NCBI GenBank assembly: GCA_900323505.1
Contig: OOIN01000006.1
Span: 930,001 to 994,000 of the forward strand
From: Ustilago trichophora
Taxonomy: Eukaryota; Basidiomycota; Ustilaginomycetes; Ustilaginales; Ustilaginaceae
Reading direction: 5' to 3'
DNA: 64,000 nt
This document shows positions 30,566 through 40,914 of this stretch, in pieces; within the stretch, counting starts at the first letter, position 1, and each line of letters starts with the position of its first letter. Under the pieces are notes generated by a model that saw nothing but the letters and a program-made list of their open reading frames with translations, was not told the DNA's origin and made no database searches. A program made the position numbers and the translations under genes.

Positions 30566-32632
30566 CTAGGCGGCAACACCAACAGCAGCGTTGGCAGCAG
30601 CAGGAGCAACAGCGCCGACACCACCAAAGCCATTGGCTCTCACACTAGCCTTGAGCTCATCCAGACCGAGCAACTTGTCGGTCCAAAGCGGATTCTCCTT
30701 GGCTGTCTGCTCGGAAGCCTTGAAGAGGTCGGCCAGAGCATCCTGACCCTCGGGAGCAGCGCGAAGGTCGGAAACAGTCCTAAGACCCAACTCCTTCCAG
30801 ATCTGAGTCAGGGCGTAGACCAGATGGTCCACATCCTCACTGGTGTGACCCGGGGTGGGCGTGACGCGGAGCCTTTCGAGACCCCGAGCGACGGTGGGGA
30901 AGTTGATCGGCTGAACGTAGCATCCGTACTCCTCGAGGAGCATGTCGGAAGCAGCTTTAGCCTTGGAGGCATCGCCGACGAGAACGGGGACGATGTGTGA
31001 AGGGTTGTGCTGAAGAGGGATGCCAGCGGCGATGAGCTTGTCCTTGGTCTCGCGGGTGCGAACCTGCTGAAGGATGCGAGAGTCGTTGCTTTCCATGAGC
31101 ACCTCGATGGCCTTGTTGGCGCCGGTGAGGACAGCGGGAGGAAGTGTGGTCGAAAAGATAAACTGAGGCGCAAAGCAGCGGATCAGATCGACAAAACGGT
31201 TCGAACCAGCAATGTAACCGCCGACATTGCCGTACGCTTTTCCAAGGGTACCGGTGATAATGTCGATACGGTCCATGATGGTGCCCTTGAGCAGACCGGG
31301 CTTGTGACCCTGAGCCACCTGAACGTCCCAGTCGAGATGCTCGGCAACACCAGCACCGCGAGGACCGTACATGCCTACAGCGTGAACCTCATCGAGGAAA
31401 GTGATGGCGCCGTACTTTTCAGCAAGCTCGATGGTCTTTTCGATGGGACCAACGGTACCGCACATCGAGTAGACCGACTCGAAAGCGATGATCTTGGGTA
31501 CATCGACGGGGATGGCCTGAAGCTTGGCCTCGAGGTCGGCCATGTCGTTGTGCTTGTAGATGACCTTCTTGGCGCCCGAATGCTTGATGCCCTGGATCAT
31601 GGAAGCGTGGTTGCTCGAGTCCGAGAGAATGACACAGTTGGGCAGCTTGGAGCCCAGGATGGTGAGCGTGGCATCGTTGGCGGCGTAGCACGATCCAAAG
31701 ACGAGGGCAGCATCCTTGCGGTGGAGCTGAGCCAGCGTCTGCTCGATGGTCTCGACGTGCCTGTTGTGACCGGCAATGTTACGAGTACCACCGGCACCGG
31801 CGCCGTACTTGTCGAGCGTATCCTTCATAGCCTCGAGGACGGCGGGGTGGCGGCTCATGTTCTGGTAGTCGTTGGCGCACCAGACGGTGATTTCATCGGC
31901 CTCAGCCGACAGATGGCCCTTGGGGGCATTACCAGCGAGGCGGTTGATGTTGTTAAAGTAACGGTAAGACTTGTCGTTGTGCTTGGCCTGGAGCTGGTCG
32001 TGGTAGAAGCGCTCGTAGTGGAAGCCGGGCCGGTCCATGGGCTCGGGTTCAGGGTGAACACCGAGACCGGAGCCAGGGGTGCGAACCTGCTTGTTCTTGA
32101 TGCTCTTCCTGCGCTGGGACTGGGGTAGCGAGTCACCAGCGGCGGCTGCAGCGGCAGCCTCGGCGAGCTTACGAGCATGGGGGCACTTGTCGACGTTGGC
32201 CTGGTCGGCGAGACTGATGCCCTCCTTGGCGTGAAGACGCTGAATGTCGTCGGGCTGGGCGACGGCAGCACGAGCAGCCTCGGATCGCGAGACGTACGAA
32301 CGGATCTGCTGAGCAGCACCACCGTTCATCTGGTTGGAGAAGGGGCAACCAGCAGGCTTGGTGGCGGCAGCGGCGTTCATGGCGAAAAAGGAGCTGCCGG
32401 AAGCGCCAAAGGTAGGGGTGAAGGTGTTGGCGCCAGCGCCGCTGGTCTGTTCGGCCTTGATGGCAAGGCTCTGGCTCATGACGGGGCACTGCTGAGCCTG
32501 GGAGACGAGACGAGTGGGACCACCGGGATGAAGAACGGTGGTGGACATCTGCCGAAGCTGAGGCATCGAGACGCGACCCATGTAAGGGCAGGCCTGTCGG
32601 ATCTGCCTGAGGGGGCAAAGGCTGCGATCCAT
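30566..32632 (-). CDS. HEM1: 5-aminolevulinate synthase, mitochondrial
   Basis: Intronless, 688 residues from the ATG at 32632; the frame stays open to 32923 but has no earlier ATG. It makes 5-aminolevulinate from glycine and succinyl-CoA, the first committed step of heme synthesis, in the mitochondrial matrix. The catalytic core begins near residue 200 ([11 protein letters not shown]), with the glycine-rich [10 protein letters not shown] region, [15 protein letters not shown], and the pyridoxal-phosphate lysine in TLGKAYG at residue 465. The first 150 residues carry five Cys-Pro pairs at 6, 15, 49, 96 and 150. Cys-Pro heme regulatory motifs mediate heme feedback in animal ALAS. Two CCAAT boxes lie about 180 bases upstream. 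Confidence 0.97.
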   Translation of the reverse strand: MDRSLCPLRQIRQACPYMGRVSMPQLRQMSTTVLHPGGPTRLVSQAQQCPVMSQSLAIKAEQTSGAGANTFTPTFGASGSSFFAMNAAAATKPAGCPFSNQMNGGAAQQIRSYVSRSEAARAAVAQPDDIQRLHAKEGISLADQANVDKCPHARKLAEAAAAAAAGDSLPQSQRRKSIKNKQVRTPGSGLGVHPEPEPMDRPGFHYERFYHDQLQAKHNDKSYRYFNNINRLAGNAPKGHLSAEADEITVWCANDYQNMSRHPAVLEAMKDTLDKYGAGAGGTRNIAGHNRHVETIEQTLAQLHRKDAALVFGSCYAANDATLTILGSKLPNCVILSDSSNHASMIQGIKHSGAKKVIYKHNDMADLEAKLQAIPVDVPKIIAFESVYSMCGTVGPIEKTIELAEKYGAITFLDEVHAVGMYGPRGAGVAEHLDWDVQVAQGHKPGLLKGTIMDRIDIITGTLGKAYGNVGGYIAGSNRFVDLIRCFAPQFIFSTTLPPAVLTGANKAIEVLMESNDSRILQQVRTRETKDKLIAAGIPLQHNPSHIVPVLVGDASKAKAASDMLLEEYGCYVQPINFPTVARGLERLRVTPTPGHTSEDVDHLVYALTQIWKELGLRTVSDLRAAPEGQDALADLFKASEQTAKENPLWTDKLLGLDELKASVRANGFGGVGAVAPAAANAAVGVAA

Positions 32633-34091
32633 GCTTGTTGGCGGCGGGTGGCGGCGAGCTTGTTTCGAAAGGTGGTAGGAAGATAAATTCTGCTGCTGGA
32701 GGAGATACAACAGCTGAGTTGGATGGTGAGGGAGAGGAAAGGAGATGGTGTTGGGGATTGCCTCTGTACAGTATGTCTGATTTGACTGAAGCCGTGACCA
32801 AGCGGACAATTGGTCGTTGTCGGATTGGCCGATGAGGAAGCGGTGAAGCGGTTCAATTCCAGTCAAACAAAGAGTGAGAAGCGGAACTCTCTTTCTTCGG
32901 AGCAAGCCCGAAGTCTCTCTCACTCAAGGTGGTCACTTTCAGCAGATCTCCAGCTTGACCCAAAAACCTAAGAAAAAAAGGCGGCAATTCAAAGCGAGCT
33001 CAAGCGGCATTTCCCGCTCTTTATTTTTTTTTCTCTCTTTTTTTATCTTTTCTGAAATCCTTTGCTTGCCACCTCTAGACTGTCGCAGTCTCGTGGCTTG
33101 TCGAAGATCTGAAAAATGGTTGATTGATGCCAAAAATGCCGTGATTTCAGACCCTTTTCTCGAATATCGCATCGCTTGGTTCATGGTGCAGGTGCTGGTG
33201 TATCACCCCAAATTGGGAAGATCTTTCTTTTGTTGTCGCTTGTTTGCTCTCCGTCTCTCTTAGGCAAGCCTTTTTTGAACCCTTGGTGTCTGACACCATT
33301 TGCGCCGCCGCTTAACTTGTCCCGTTCCGCTTGTCTTGTCCTTTTCTTCTCGAGTCACGAGGCCACTTTCTTCTTCAAAAAGGGCTGCTTTCCTAAGCAG
33401 CAACCCTTTCCTCCAAACCCTTGCTCACCATCTTCATTTTCTGTAGCATCCTTTTCTCATCCTCAAGATTGCTCATTGTCATCTGACCATCCGGAGACTT
33501 TTTTTTTTCGTTCAGAAATTTCAAGATCTGCACAACACCAGCACAAAGCGGCAACAAAGGAGCGACGTGATGCAAGCGACGGTCGGTTAACTTAGGGCTT
33601 GATCTCTCTCTCTCTGTTTGTGCGTGTAGGACCCTAACGTATCACCGCTAAGATGTGCTGCTGTAGCTGGGCGCAAGACAGATTCCTTCGCATTAGATCC
33701 GTTTTGATTGGTTGAGAATTCGCTCTTGGTTGCTCGCCTGTTTGACGGGACACGTACGAGTTTTTTTTATTCTCGCAGCAACCGCATTTGTGAGTCTAAC
33801 ACTTTCAATGTAGGCCAAAGATACTGAGCTCGAGTATCTTCACCTCATCACGAGCTTGATCAATATCACTCTCTCGCAGAGAAGCACATTCCCTCTTTGT
33901 TGGATCAGAATTAGCACGATTCCTTCCAGCAGGTTTGAGCGGTGTCATGGTTTGTCGATCGAATACAGGCCAAAGAGTGACAGACGCAGCGGTGATGTTT
34001 GTTGCTGCGAGGAGGCTGATGTTGTCGTGTCTTACATCGCAGCAGTCTTATCTCAGGCTCGTCTTTCTTTGACGACTCGGAAGGTCCCCTT
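32633..34091. other. HEM1 promoter region and mtSSB 3' flank, 1.5 kb
   Basis: This gap lies between two minus-strand genes. The HEM1-proximal part holds two CCAAT boxes and a GTACAGTA word at 32766. The rest has several short homopolymer T runs and no gene-like frame. Confidence 0.65.
32809..32828 (-). promoter_or_regulatory. pair of CCAAT boxes upstream of HEM1
   Basis: ATTGG on the + strand, that is CCAAT in the orientation of HEM1, occurs at 32809-32813 and 32824-32828. The two are 15 bases apart and 177-196 bases upstream of the ATG. CCAAT is bound by the HAP/CBC complex, which in fungi controls heme and iron genes together with HapX. The pairing and position fit such control; actual binding is inferred. 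Confidence 0.5.
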
Positions 34092-34833
34092 TTAGGCTTC
34101 ACCAGCCTCCTTAGGCTTCGAGATGACCTGGATGCCACCTGCAATGCACCAATTTCGCGAGCATTGTCCAGAAAGCAAACACGACGATCAACCGTCAGCA
34201 TACGCATCAATCAGTCGCAACATCAAAGGAGAAGAAGAAGTAAAGTCATCAATCTTTAATCAGCAGCAATTCCATCTCCCCTCTTATCCTCATGTCTTGT
34301 GGCACTTGTACTTACGGTGCAAAGCCAACAGAGTATCCCGAGCGGCCATTTCGCCCTCTGCCGGGGTCCTTTCGATCCTGAATTCGGCGTCGACCAGTAC
34401 TCTGTAACCCTTCTTGATGTTCTTCATCCTTTCGACACCGCGGTCGCCAAAGACGTAGAATTTGTGGTACGAGGTTGTGGTGGGGGCACGTTCGCCGTCT
34501 TCGGTGGGGCCACTTGTAGGAGGGTCAGAGGTGGCGACGGTGTATCGGACGTAATCTTTGCCGTTCTTGGTGGTTTTCAGTTCTGGATCGGCGGCGAGAC
34601 GACCAAGAACTTGCATTCGGGCTAGATCCTGACGGATGGCCGAAGTGGAGAGCATCTGCGAACGGCATCACGTTGACATCGAGGTAAAGGAGGAGCAGGA
34701 AAGTTGAGCTATCAGTAAATCGAGTCAACTGAAGAGGGGCATGTCACTAAGTGGGACATGTGGGGAAAAAGGGGGGGGGACTTACACGAGCTCCTCGGGA
34801 AAGAGTTTGTCTGGTCGAGTTCAAAGCCAACAT
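34092..34833 (-). CDS. RIM1: mitochondrial single-stranded DNA-binding protein
   Basis: Three exons: 34833-34786, 34655-34316 and 34138-34092. Introns of 130 and 177 bases both begin GTAAGT. The spliced product is 144 residues. Exon 1 encodes 16 residues of a probable presequence; exon 2 carries the OB-fold (LGRLAADPEL, YTVATSD, YHKFYVFGDRG); and exon 3 adds the C-terminal strand GIQVISKPKEAGEA, replacing the unspliced tail that would break the fold. The family binds ssDNA as a tetramer and serves mitochondrial DNA replication. Exon 2 begins with its own ATG, so use of an unspliced start is possible. Two ACGCGT boxes lie about 170 and 230 bases upstream. Confidence 0.92.
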
Positions 34834-35320
34834 TGTGATCGTATAAGCTGGTGGTGATGGTGTAGAGCAAGAGAAGGTGAGGCGGATGGAGATCAACACT
34901 TTTTTTAGAGCTCAGTTTCTACAACCCTTTGTCCCTCTCTCTGTGTGTAACGCAGCGCGCGCGTTGGCTGGTCAGTGCGACCCAACGCCGCATATGGTAG
35001 CACGCGTTGAAGGGTTCAACCCAATTTACACGCATTTGCATTCCACCGTTTCCCTTTCCACGCGTCGAACCGCGTTCCCGTCCATCCTTCAGTACAGTCA
35101 ATTGCTCCAACAAGTGTAGTCACGAGTGACAAAAATACTTGGCTACCACGAGACCTCTCGACCTACACACGCAATCACTCTATCTATGAATCATGAATTG
35201 TCGCATCTCTATACACCCCATATGTGGGAACCATCGTAACAAAACAGAGCGCATGCATGTCGTGCAGAGAAAAAACAAAGTCGTCTAGTCTATAAAACAG
35301 AGCAGTGCCGTGTAGAGCCA
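34834..35320. other. mtSSB promoter and hydrolase 3' flank
   Basis: A 487-base gap between minus-strand genes. It holds the paired ACGCGT boxes annotated separately and a short perfect palindrome around GGGTTCAACCC near 35022. That palindrome resembles a tRNA B box but no tRNA structure surrounds it. Confidence 0.65.
35002..35065. promoter_or_regulatory. pair of MCB-like ACGCGT boxes upstream of mtSSB
   Basis: ACGCGT occurs at 35002-35007 and 35060-35065, 58 bases apart, 169 and 227 bases upstream of the mtSSB ATG. The same paired arrangement is found upstream of MCM5 in this window. A role in G1/S expression through an MBF-type factor is inferred. Confidence 0.5.
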
Positions 35321-38300
35321 TCACCACCACACATCGTGAGCACTCGAAGTCTTTGAGCTGTTGGATCTTGTAGGGGACGGCGGAGGCTGCAAATCCACAC
35401 CCGATCCACCAACTTCATCGTTTTCAGGAATACCGACGTTGAACCGTGTTGAACTTTGATCCATCATCTGCGGGAGCTGGGCAGACGACCTCCACGCACC
35501 TCCGTGTCCCTCCTGCTGAACATCAAACTGGTCCACATCGGCATCTGAATCTTCTCCAATCGAGACACTGTCATCCTCTTCGATCGGGAACCTGTTGTTG
35601 CCCCTTGCAAATCGCTCCTGATACTGTCGCTCCCGTTCATCGAGTGCCTCTCTCAGCCGAGCCATTTCGGCAGCGGATGGCGTGTATCCACCCGCTGCCG
35701 CAGCAAACCTCCCTCGGGTAGCGGTGATGTTGGGACTCCTTCCCGTTTCGGGAGAAAAGTCTAGCTCGCTGTATCCCGGCGAAAGCGCATCCCCTCCTCC
35801 ACCATGACCTCCACTGCTCAGCACCGAGCTCGTGTCGAACTGCGATTCTTCTTCGGCAATATCGCTCAGTCCTTCCGGCCGGAGGGTGTGGTAGTGGGCC
35901 AAACCGTAGAACCCAGGATCCATCGGGATCGCATCGTCGGCGTAGGATACAGGACCGCCGAAGTAGGTTGCCGCATCATCGCGATCGATCTCTTGCGGGG
36001 AAGGCGCGTTGACATCGTCGTGCGAATCGTAGCCGACACTGTCTTCGCGCCATCCGGGAGAGTCTGGGCGAGAGGGAGGCGCAGATAGGTCCGATTCCGC
36101 TTCGAGATCTGCCAGCGATCTACCGCCGGTGGGGCCGCCTAGGGTTTGCGGAAACTGTCCTGCACCTGAACTCGAGCGATGAGAAGTGCCAGTGTTTGTC
36201 CGTTGAGGCACACTGTACTGACCGCCCCACCCACCTGTGTGCGGACGAAGCAGATGTACAGGTTCCATCATCTCGCCCCTCCCTCCCAAACCCAACCCAA
36301 CCCTCCGTACCAGCTCATCATGCCCGACACTTTCCGGTTCACTCTCCAGAGGCGTCCCAGCCCCAGTCGAGGGCGTAGGCGTAGGCTCCGTCCACACCGT
36401 CTCGTGCGGATAGACACCTTGAAGACCCAACTCGTTCCTCCTCCCCAATTCTTCTTCCTCCCCCTCATCCGCATCCCATCCTTCCTCGGATTCGGTATAG
36501 CTCGACCCTGCGAGGAACGGATAGTCACGCTCATCCGGGTCGCCTCGCGAACTGATATCGCTCGGCATCGACCCGGCGGGTGAAACAGCGTTGAGATGCG
36601 GCGGGGAGTTGACAGCGACGCTAGACAGGTACGGCGGCGGCTGTTCGTGCATGGGGAGTTGTACCGCCAGAGATGCAGGTGTGGGTGGATGGGTCGATGC
36701 GGGACTGGGAAAAGACTCGGCGATGAATCTCGCGATGATCTCCAAGCCTTTCTCGCGCTCTGCTTCCGACCCAGCCAAGTACATCGATACAAAAGGCCAT
36801 GCGTGGACTCCACCAGGTCCATGCTCTACCGCAGTGCAAAGCCAGTCGGCAGCATGCTCCGGCCGATCTTCTGAAAGTCGATGAGGCGATCGCGAGGCCG
36901 CCCTTCGTTCCTGTAGCGACTTTGTCTGTCCCTTGTCCGCAAGAGAAGGGTCAAGATCCTGACTCGGCCGATCATCACCACTACCACTACCACTACTACC
37001 ACCCCGTCCACCACTTCTCACCGACTGAGACTGTCTAACACCATCAATCCACACCTCGATGTCCTCCGCCAACCTCTCCCGATCCCCCCACAGCACCAGC
37101 ATACCACGTTTCAACTTGATCCTGCTCCAATCGCCAATCGCCGGATTCACCAATTTGCTCGTCTCCAACAGCGCCTTGGCAGCCTCAAAATCGGGGTCGC
37201 TTGTATCTCGCTTCGACTCTTCTTCCTGCTGATCTTTCGATGAAGCCGAGTCCCAGATGGGGATGTACAGGTCGGCGGTACTCGCTACCGCATCTGTCTT
37301 ACGCTCTGAAGCTGGGAAGATGGGATCCAAAGCTCCAGCGGCTGAAGGGCGTATGTGTTCGACCTGGTTAAAGGCGTCAGAGGATGGTTTCGACGCAGAG
37401 GAGAAGGGCGTTTTCGGAGAAGAGGAGCTGGTTCGGTTGAGAAGAGGCTCGGTGAGGATGTTGTGGGCCGCTCGGGCGATGCGTTGAGGTGGAAGTAGAA
37501 GCGTGCGAAGGATGGCTAGGGGTGCAGTTGCCGTGCTCGTTGTCAACTTTTCTTTCCCAGCACTTGCATTCGCAGAGGCAGGTGCAGAGGCGGTTGTCGC
37601 ATCATCACCATCATCACCAGCGAGCACAGCACACATGTGCGCAACCCAACCCATCGGACCCCTCACTCTACGCGGTGTCTTGAGAACACCCGCATAGAGC
37701 TGTGCAAAATGCATCAGTGCCTCGGCTGCGACATAGTCCCATTCGTGCTGACCGATTGCTTCAGTCCAAGCAGAGACGCGGACGTTGGGAGACGCCTCCG
37801 AACCTTTCGCATTGTTTGCCCTCGACGCCCTACCATCTGCTGCCTTTTCCGCCGAGGCAGCAGCAGCCTCGCGCAGAGGTGCAAACGCCATACTGGCACT
37901 AGGCCTCAGATCCGCCCAGGGACTGATCAGCACCGCTTTTCCGGGCATGGGGAGCTTACTCCAATCTCTCTCACCCAAGCTTGGATCCGCTCTCGCCTGA
38001 CCATCGAGACAGAGCAGCATGGCCATGGTCAGATTGCCACCTGCGCTGTCTCCTGCCACAGTGATGCTGGCGGGGTCGATACCTTCCACCTCTACGAGAT
38101 GTGCGTAACATCTCAGACACTGCAGCAGAGGACCCGGGAAACGTGATGTTGGACCAAGATCGTACTCGACAGCAACACAGCGTGCGTCGTTGTCGCGATC
38201 CTCGATGCCGCACACCTTTGTGATGATGCGAATCAACGCTTCGGCGTAAAATGCGACAGAACCGAGCGAGAATCCACCACCATGAAGATAGAGCAGCGTA

Positions 38301-39559
38301 GTAGCAGACTTGGACGATGGATCGGAGCGTCGCACTTCGACGGGGACATGGGCATCTGCGCCGATCCAAAATGCGCGGAAGCCTGGCCGTGTATACGTAC
38401 GACCAGTTCGCGGCTTGGACTTTGTGTGGTCAGAAGGGGCTGCGCTCGATGTAGCGGACTGTGCATCCGTGGCAAGTTGCTCAGAGGTAAACTCGCGTAC
38501 GATACCTGCGGCCCCTCCGCCGGTACGCCACCGAACAAGTGGGCCAATGGTCTCCTCTGCGAAGAGGACACGCGGTACGAGATGGGGGAAGCTGGTGCAA
38601 GCAAAGCGAACGAGAAGCAGGGTGAGGTGGTGGAAAGGGGACAGCTGGGCATCGTCCTCGAATGTTTCTTGCGAGCTTGTCTCTTCGTCGGATGATGTTG
38701 CGATTGCTGATGCTGTTCTGCTAATTTGTGCTGGGCGAGATGCACTGGCTTCACCCAGTCCCGCTGGACCTGCTAGCTGCTGCTTCTCCTTGGTCAATGG
38801 CCGCGAATCACGATGCTGCGAAGAGGCCGAAGCATTGAGCGGCGGATATCGACCAAAATGGCTGGAAGCTGGACGGCTGAGTGACCATCTCTGATAGAAA
38901 TCGAACGGAAGCCTTGTACAGGCGTAGGTGAACGCCTTGAACGCCACATCTACCAATTCGGCAATACCGCATGTACGCAGCAGATTGACAGCGTAGAAGA
39001 AAGCAACGACGATCAAGTCGGAAAAGTATAGACCGCCTAGCAACGGCTTTTGTGCACGAGAACGTTTCCTGGTTCGACTGTGTTCGTCGCGGAATGGATC
39101 TGCTGTTGCCGTAGAGGTGGCATCGTGGGTGGTGCGAGAAAGTTTTGATCTTCCTCTGGTGTTGTGGGTGAAATGTGAATCAGAAGAGGCAAAGGTAGAG
39201 CGCCGGAAAGGCGCAAGACCAGGAGAGGATGTTGAAGAGGAATCGAGATTGAGGTCGAGTGGGTCTTCGTGTCGATGTGGACGGGTATATTTGTATCTAT
39301 GGGTTGAGGAGACGGCGGATTCGATGCTCTGACGGCGAGCCTGTTGGCCTTTGGACCGAGCTGTGCCGCTGCCTGTAGATGATTTGCTGGACGTTCTGAT
39401 AGGGTCGGGTCTAGAGTGGGAAGGTTTGGTAGAGGAAGAGGAGGCCTTGAGGGTGGAAGTGGAAGAGGCGGGGGAGGTGGTGGGGGAAGCCGCGCGAGCT
39501 GAAGTCGGAGCTGGAGTTGGCTTGACCTTGCTAGCAGCTGGCCGCAAGATGTCGAGCAT
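35321..39559 (-). CDS. very long alpha/beta hydrolase (HSL/GDXG type) with disordered tail
   Basis: Intronless, 1,412 residues. A hydrophobic segment at about 173-195 (LLGGLYFSDLIVVAFFYAVN) suggests membrane attachment. The oxyanion-hole motif HGGG lies at about 426-429 and the nucleophile motif GDSAGG at about 501-506, as in hormone-sensitive-lipase-type esterases. A candidate catalytic His is in VHAWPF at about residue 922. About 420 residues, far more than usual, separate nucleophile and His, with Ala/Ser-rich insertions. The last 450 residues are acidic, Ser/Gly/Pro-rich and lack a recognised domain. The substrate is unknown; a lipid or sterol ester is plausible from the family. The N-terminal 150 residues are basic and low-complexity. 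Confidence 0.82.
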   Translation of the reverse strand: MLDILRPAASKVKPTPAPTSARAASPTTSPASSTSTLKASSSSTKPSHSRPDPIRTSSKSSTGSGTARSKGQQARRQSIESAVSSTHRYKYTRPHRHEDPLDLNLDSSSTSSPGLAPFRRSTFASSDSHFTHNTRGRSKLSRTTHDATSTATADPFRDEHSRTRKRSRAQKPLLGGLYFSDLIVVAFFYAVNLLRTCGIAELVDVAFKAFTYACTRLPFDFYQRWSLSRPASSHFGRYPPLNASASSQHRDSRPLTKEKQQLAGPAGLGEASASRPAQISRTASAIATSSDEETSSQETFEDDAQLSPFHHLTLLLVRFACTSFPHLVPRVLFAEETIGPLVRWRTGGGAAGIVREFTSEQLATDAQSATSSAAPSDHTKSKPRTGRTYTRPGFRAFWIGADAHVPVEVRRSDPSSKSATTLLYLHGGGFSLGSVAFYAEALIRIITKVCGIEDRDNDARCVAVEYDLGPTSRFPGPLLQCLRCYAHLVEVEGIDPASITVAGDSAGGNLTMAMLLCLDGQARADPSLGERDWSKLPMPGKAVLISPWADLRPSASMAFAPLREAAAASAEKAADGRASRANNAKGSEASPNVRVSAWTEAIGQHEWDYVAAEALMHFAQLYAGVLKTPRRVRGPMGWVAHMCAVLAGDDGDDATTASAPASANASAGKEKLTTSTATAPLAILRTLLLPPQRIARAAHNILTEPLLNRTSSSSPKTPFSSASKPSSDAFNQVEHIRPSAAGALDPIFPASERKTDAVASTADLYIPIWDSASSKDQQEEESKRDTSDPDFEAAKALLETSKLVNPAIGDWSRIKLKRGMLVLWGDRERLAEDIEVWIDGVRQSQSVRSGGRGGSSGSGSGDDRPSQDLDPSLADKGQTKSLQERRAASRSPHRLSEDRPEHAADWLCTAVEHGPGGVHAWPFVSMYLAGSEAEREKGLEIIARFIAESFPSPASTHPPTPASLAVQLPMHEQPPPYLSSVAVNSPPHLNAVSPAGSMPSDISSRGDPDERDYPFLAGSSYTESEEGWDADEGEEEELGRRNELGLQGVYPHETVWTEPTPTPSTGAGTPLESEPESVGHDELVRRVGLGLGGRGEMMEPVHLLRPHTGGWGGQYSVPQRTNTGTSHRSSSGAGQFPQTLGGPTGGRSLADLEAESDLSAPPSRPDSPGWREDSVGYDSHDDVNAPSPQEIDRDDAATYFGGPVSYADDAIPMDPGFYGLAHYHTLRPEGLSDIAEEESQFDTSSVLSSGGHGGGGDALSPGYSELDFSPETGRSPNITATRGRFAAAAGGYTPSAAEMARLREALDERERQYQERFARGNNRFPIEEDDSVSIGEDSDADVDQFDVQQEGHGGAWRSSAQLPQMMDQSSTRFNVGIPENDEVGGSGVDLQPPPSPTRSNSSKTSSAHDVWW

Positions 39560-40914
39560 TGTGAAGCTCAGCTGTCATGCAAGGGTAGTGTGCGATGATC
39601 GCTAGTAGGTTGATTTCAGATGAAGGATGTGCTGCCAACGCTCATTTTTTTTTTCCACGTTCAGCACCGTTCGTATGAAGAGGTTGGACACGAATGCGAT
39701 GATGCCAGAAGAGCCGGCGTGGTAGCGCCAAGTCGAAGGCTCTAGAGTGTGTAGAATTCGCCTGGTCTCTATGCTAGTCGGAGCCCTGGGATGCGTTGAT
39801 TGAGGTGTATGTGTCGCCGTGGTGGATGATGGTTGAAAAAGAGCAGGCGATGGTTTCAGTCGCTGGATGAAGAAAAGAAGGTGTTGCTCTGCTCAGATTC
39901 TGACGGATCGGATAAGCTTCTCTTTTTCGGGAGTGACCTTTGAAAAGGGTTGCTTTTGCCCATTGCTGTGTCTATCACTACTACTTGGTCTCTGAGGCAC
40001 CAAAATCGTTGCCGCTTCGTTGTCTGTTGAATGCTCAAAAATGCCAAGACGGGAGCGCGGTACAAGAGCAGTGTGTGTTTGCTTTCTCAATCACATTTCC
40101 CGCGGGTCCGCTGCTGCTGCTGCTGCTGCTGTTGCTGCTGATTGCTGCAGGGACCACTCTTTCTCTCCACCAAAATATAAAATAAAATAAAAATAAAGAA
40201 GTAAATTAAATTCACCGTTCGCCCAACACTCTCTCTCCTCCTACAGTAATCCCACAACCCTGAATCAAGCTCGTCCTCTCCCCCCCACAGCAACATCCTT
40301 GGTGGCCAATCTAACCCCGTCAACTTCATATCAGCCAAGAGATTCAATTCAACCTGATGGCGCCAATGAATGCCGTGTGAGGATGCTGCACGATGCAAGG
40401 CATGCACCTTGCGTACACTTCTCTCTCCTCTTTGCCAATGACCCCAACTGAGAAGCCACAAACAGAAAAAAGCGCCAAAGTGCAACACGCGCCTCTCACA
40501 CGTTTCACGCTCCAAACTCGTCTTTTTACTGCAACGCACTGCACCACAGAGAGTGGAGGCTGCTGTGATTTTTCCTTCGGCACCTTCTTTCATGTTCGAT
40601 TCCCCAAGCTTACATTTTCAGTCGACGCCAAAATCTTGTAAGCATGACGATGAAGAGAATAAGGTGTGCACAGCATCAAAGTGCAGGCAGCTTTGGATTA
40701 GGTGAATAGATAGATACATAGCAGAATCGTAAAAGTAAGAAATCACGGAGTCCAGATGCAGTATGCTTGGTCCGTGACCTGGTATCAAGGTATGAAAAAG
40801 GAGACATTGTCGGAGGCAGAGCGACGCTGCCATCATGAGAGACGAGGGTCGAGGCAAAGGATATATGCGAGGCAAGAGACAAGAAGATTGGTGTGCATGT
40901 GGTTTGAAAGGCTG
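39560..40914. other. intergenic region, 1.4 kb
   Basis: This is the promoter of the hydrolase (-) and the 3' flank of the Ytp1 gene (-). It includes a CTG-type triplet run at 40111-40140 and an AT-rich patch at 40175-40210. Short frames here are not gene-like. Confidence 0.6.
40111..40140. repeat. CTG triplet microsatellite
   Basis: Ten triplets, nine CTG with one TTG interruption, lie about 550 bases upstream of the hydrolase ATG. A simple slippage-prone repeat. Confidence 0.85.

Noticed and set aside
31007..32128. 373-residue plus-strand frame antisense to HEM1
   Set aside because: Shadow of a strongly biased, highly expressed-type gene. No homologous motif seen.
34290..34655. Unspliced single-exon reading of the mtSSB gene
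   Set aside because: It would end in a tail unlike the family. Using the GTAAGT donor at 34315 and the acceptor ending 34139 restores the expected C-terminal strand, and an upstream exon supplies a presequence.
35011..35032. GGGTTCAACCC near 35022 and similar words at 44360 and 49285, resembling tRNA B boxes
   Set aside because: No A box at the right distance and no acceptor stem or cloverleaf could be drawn around any of them.
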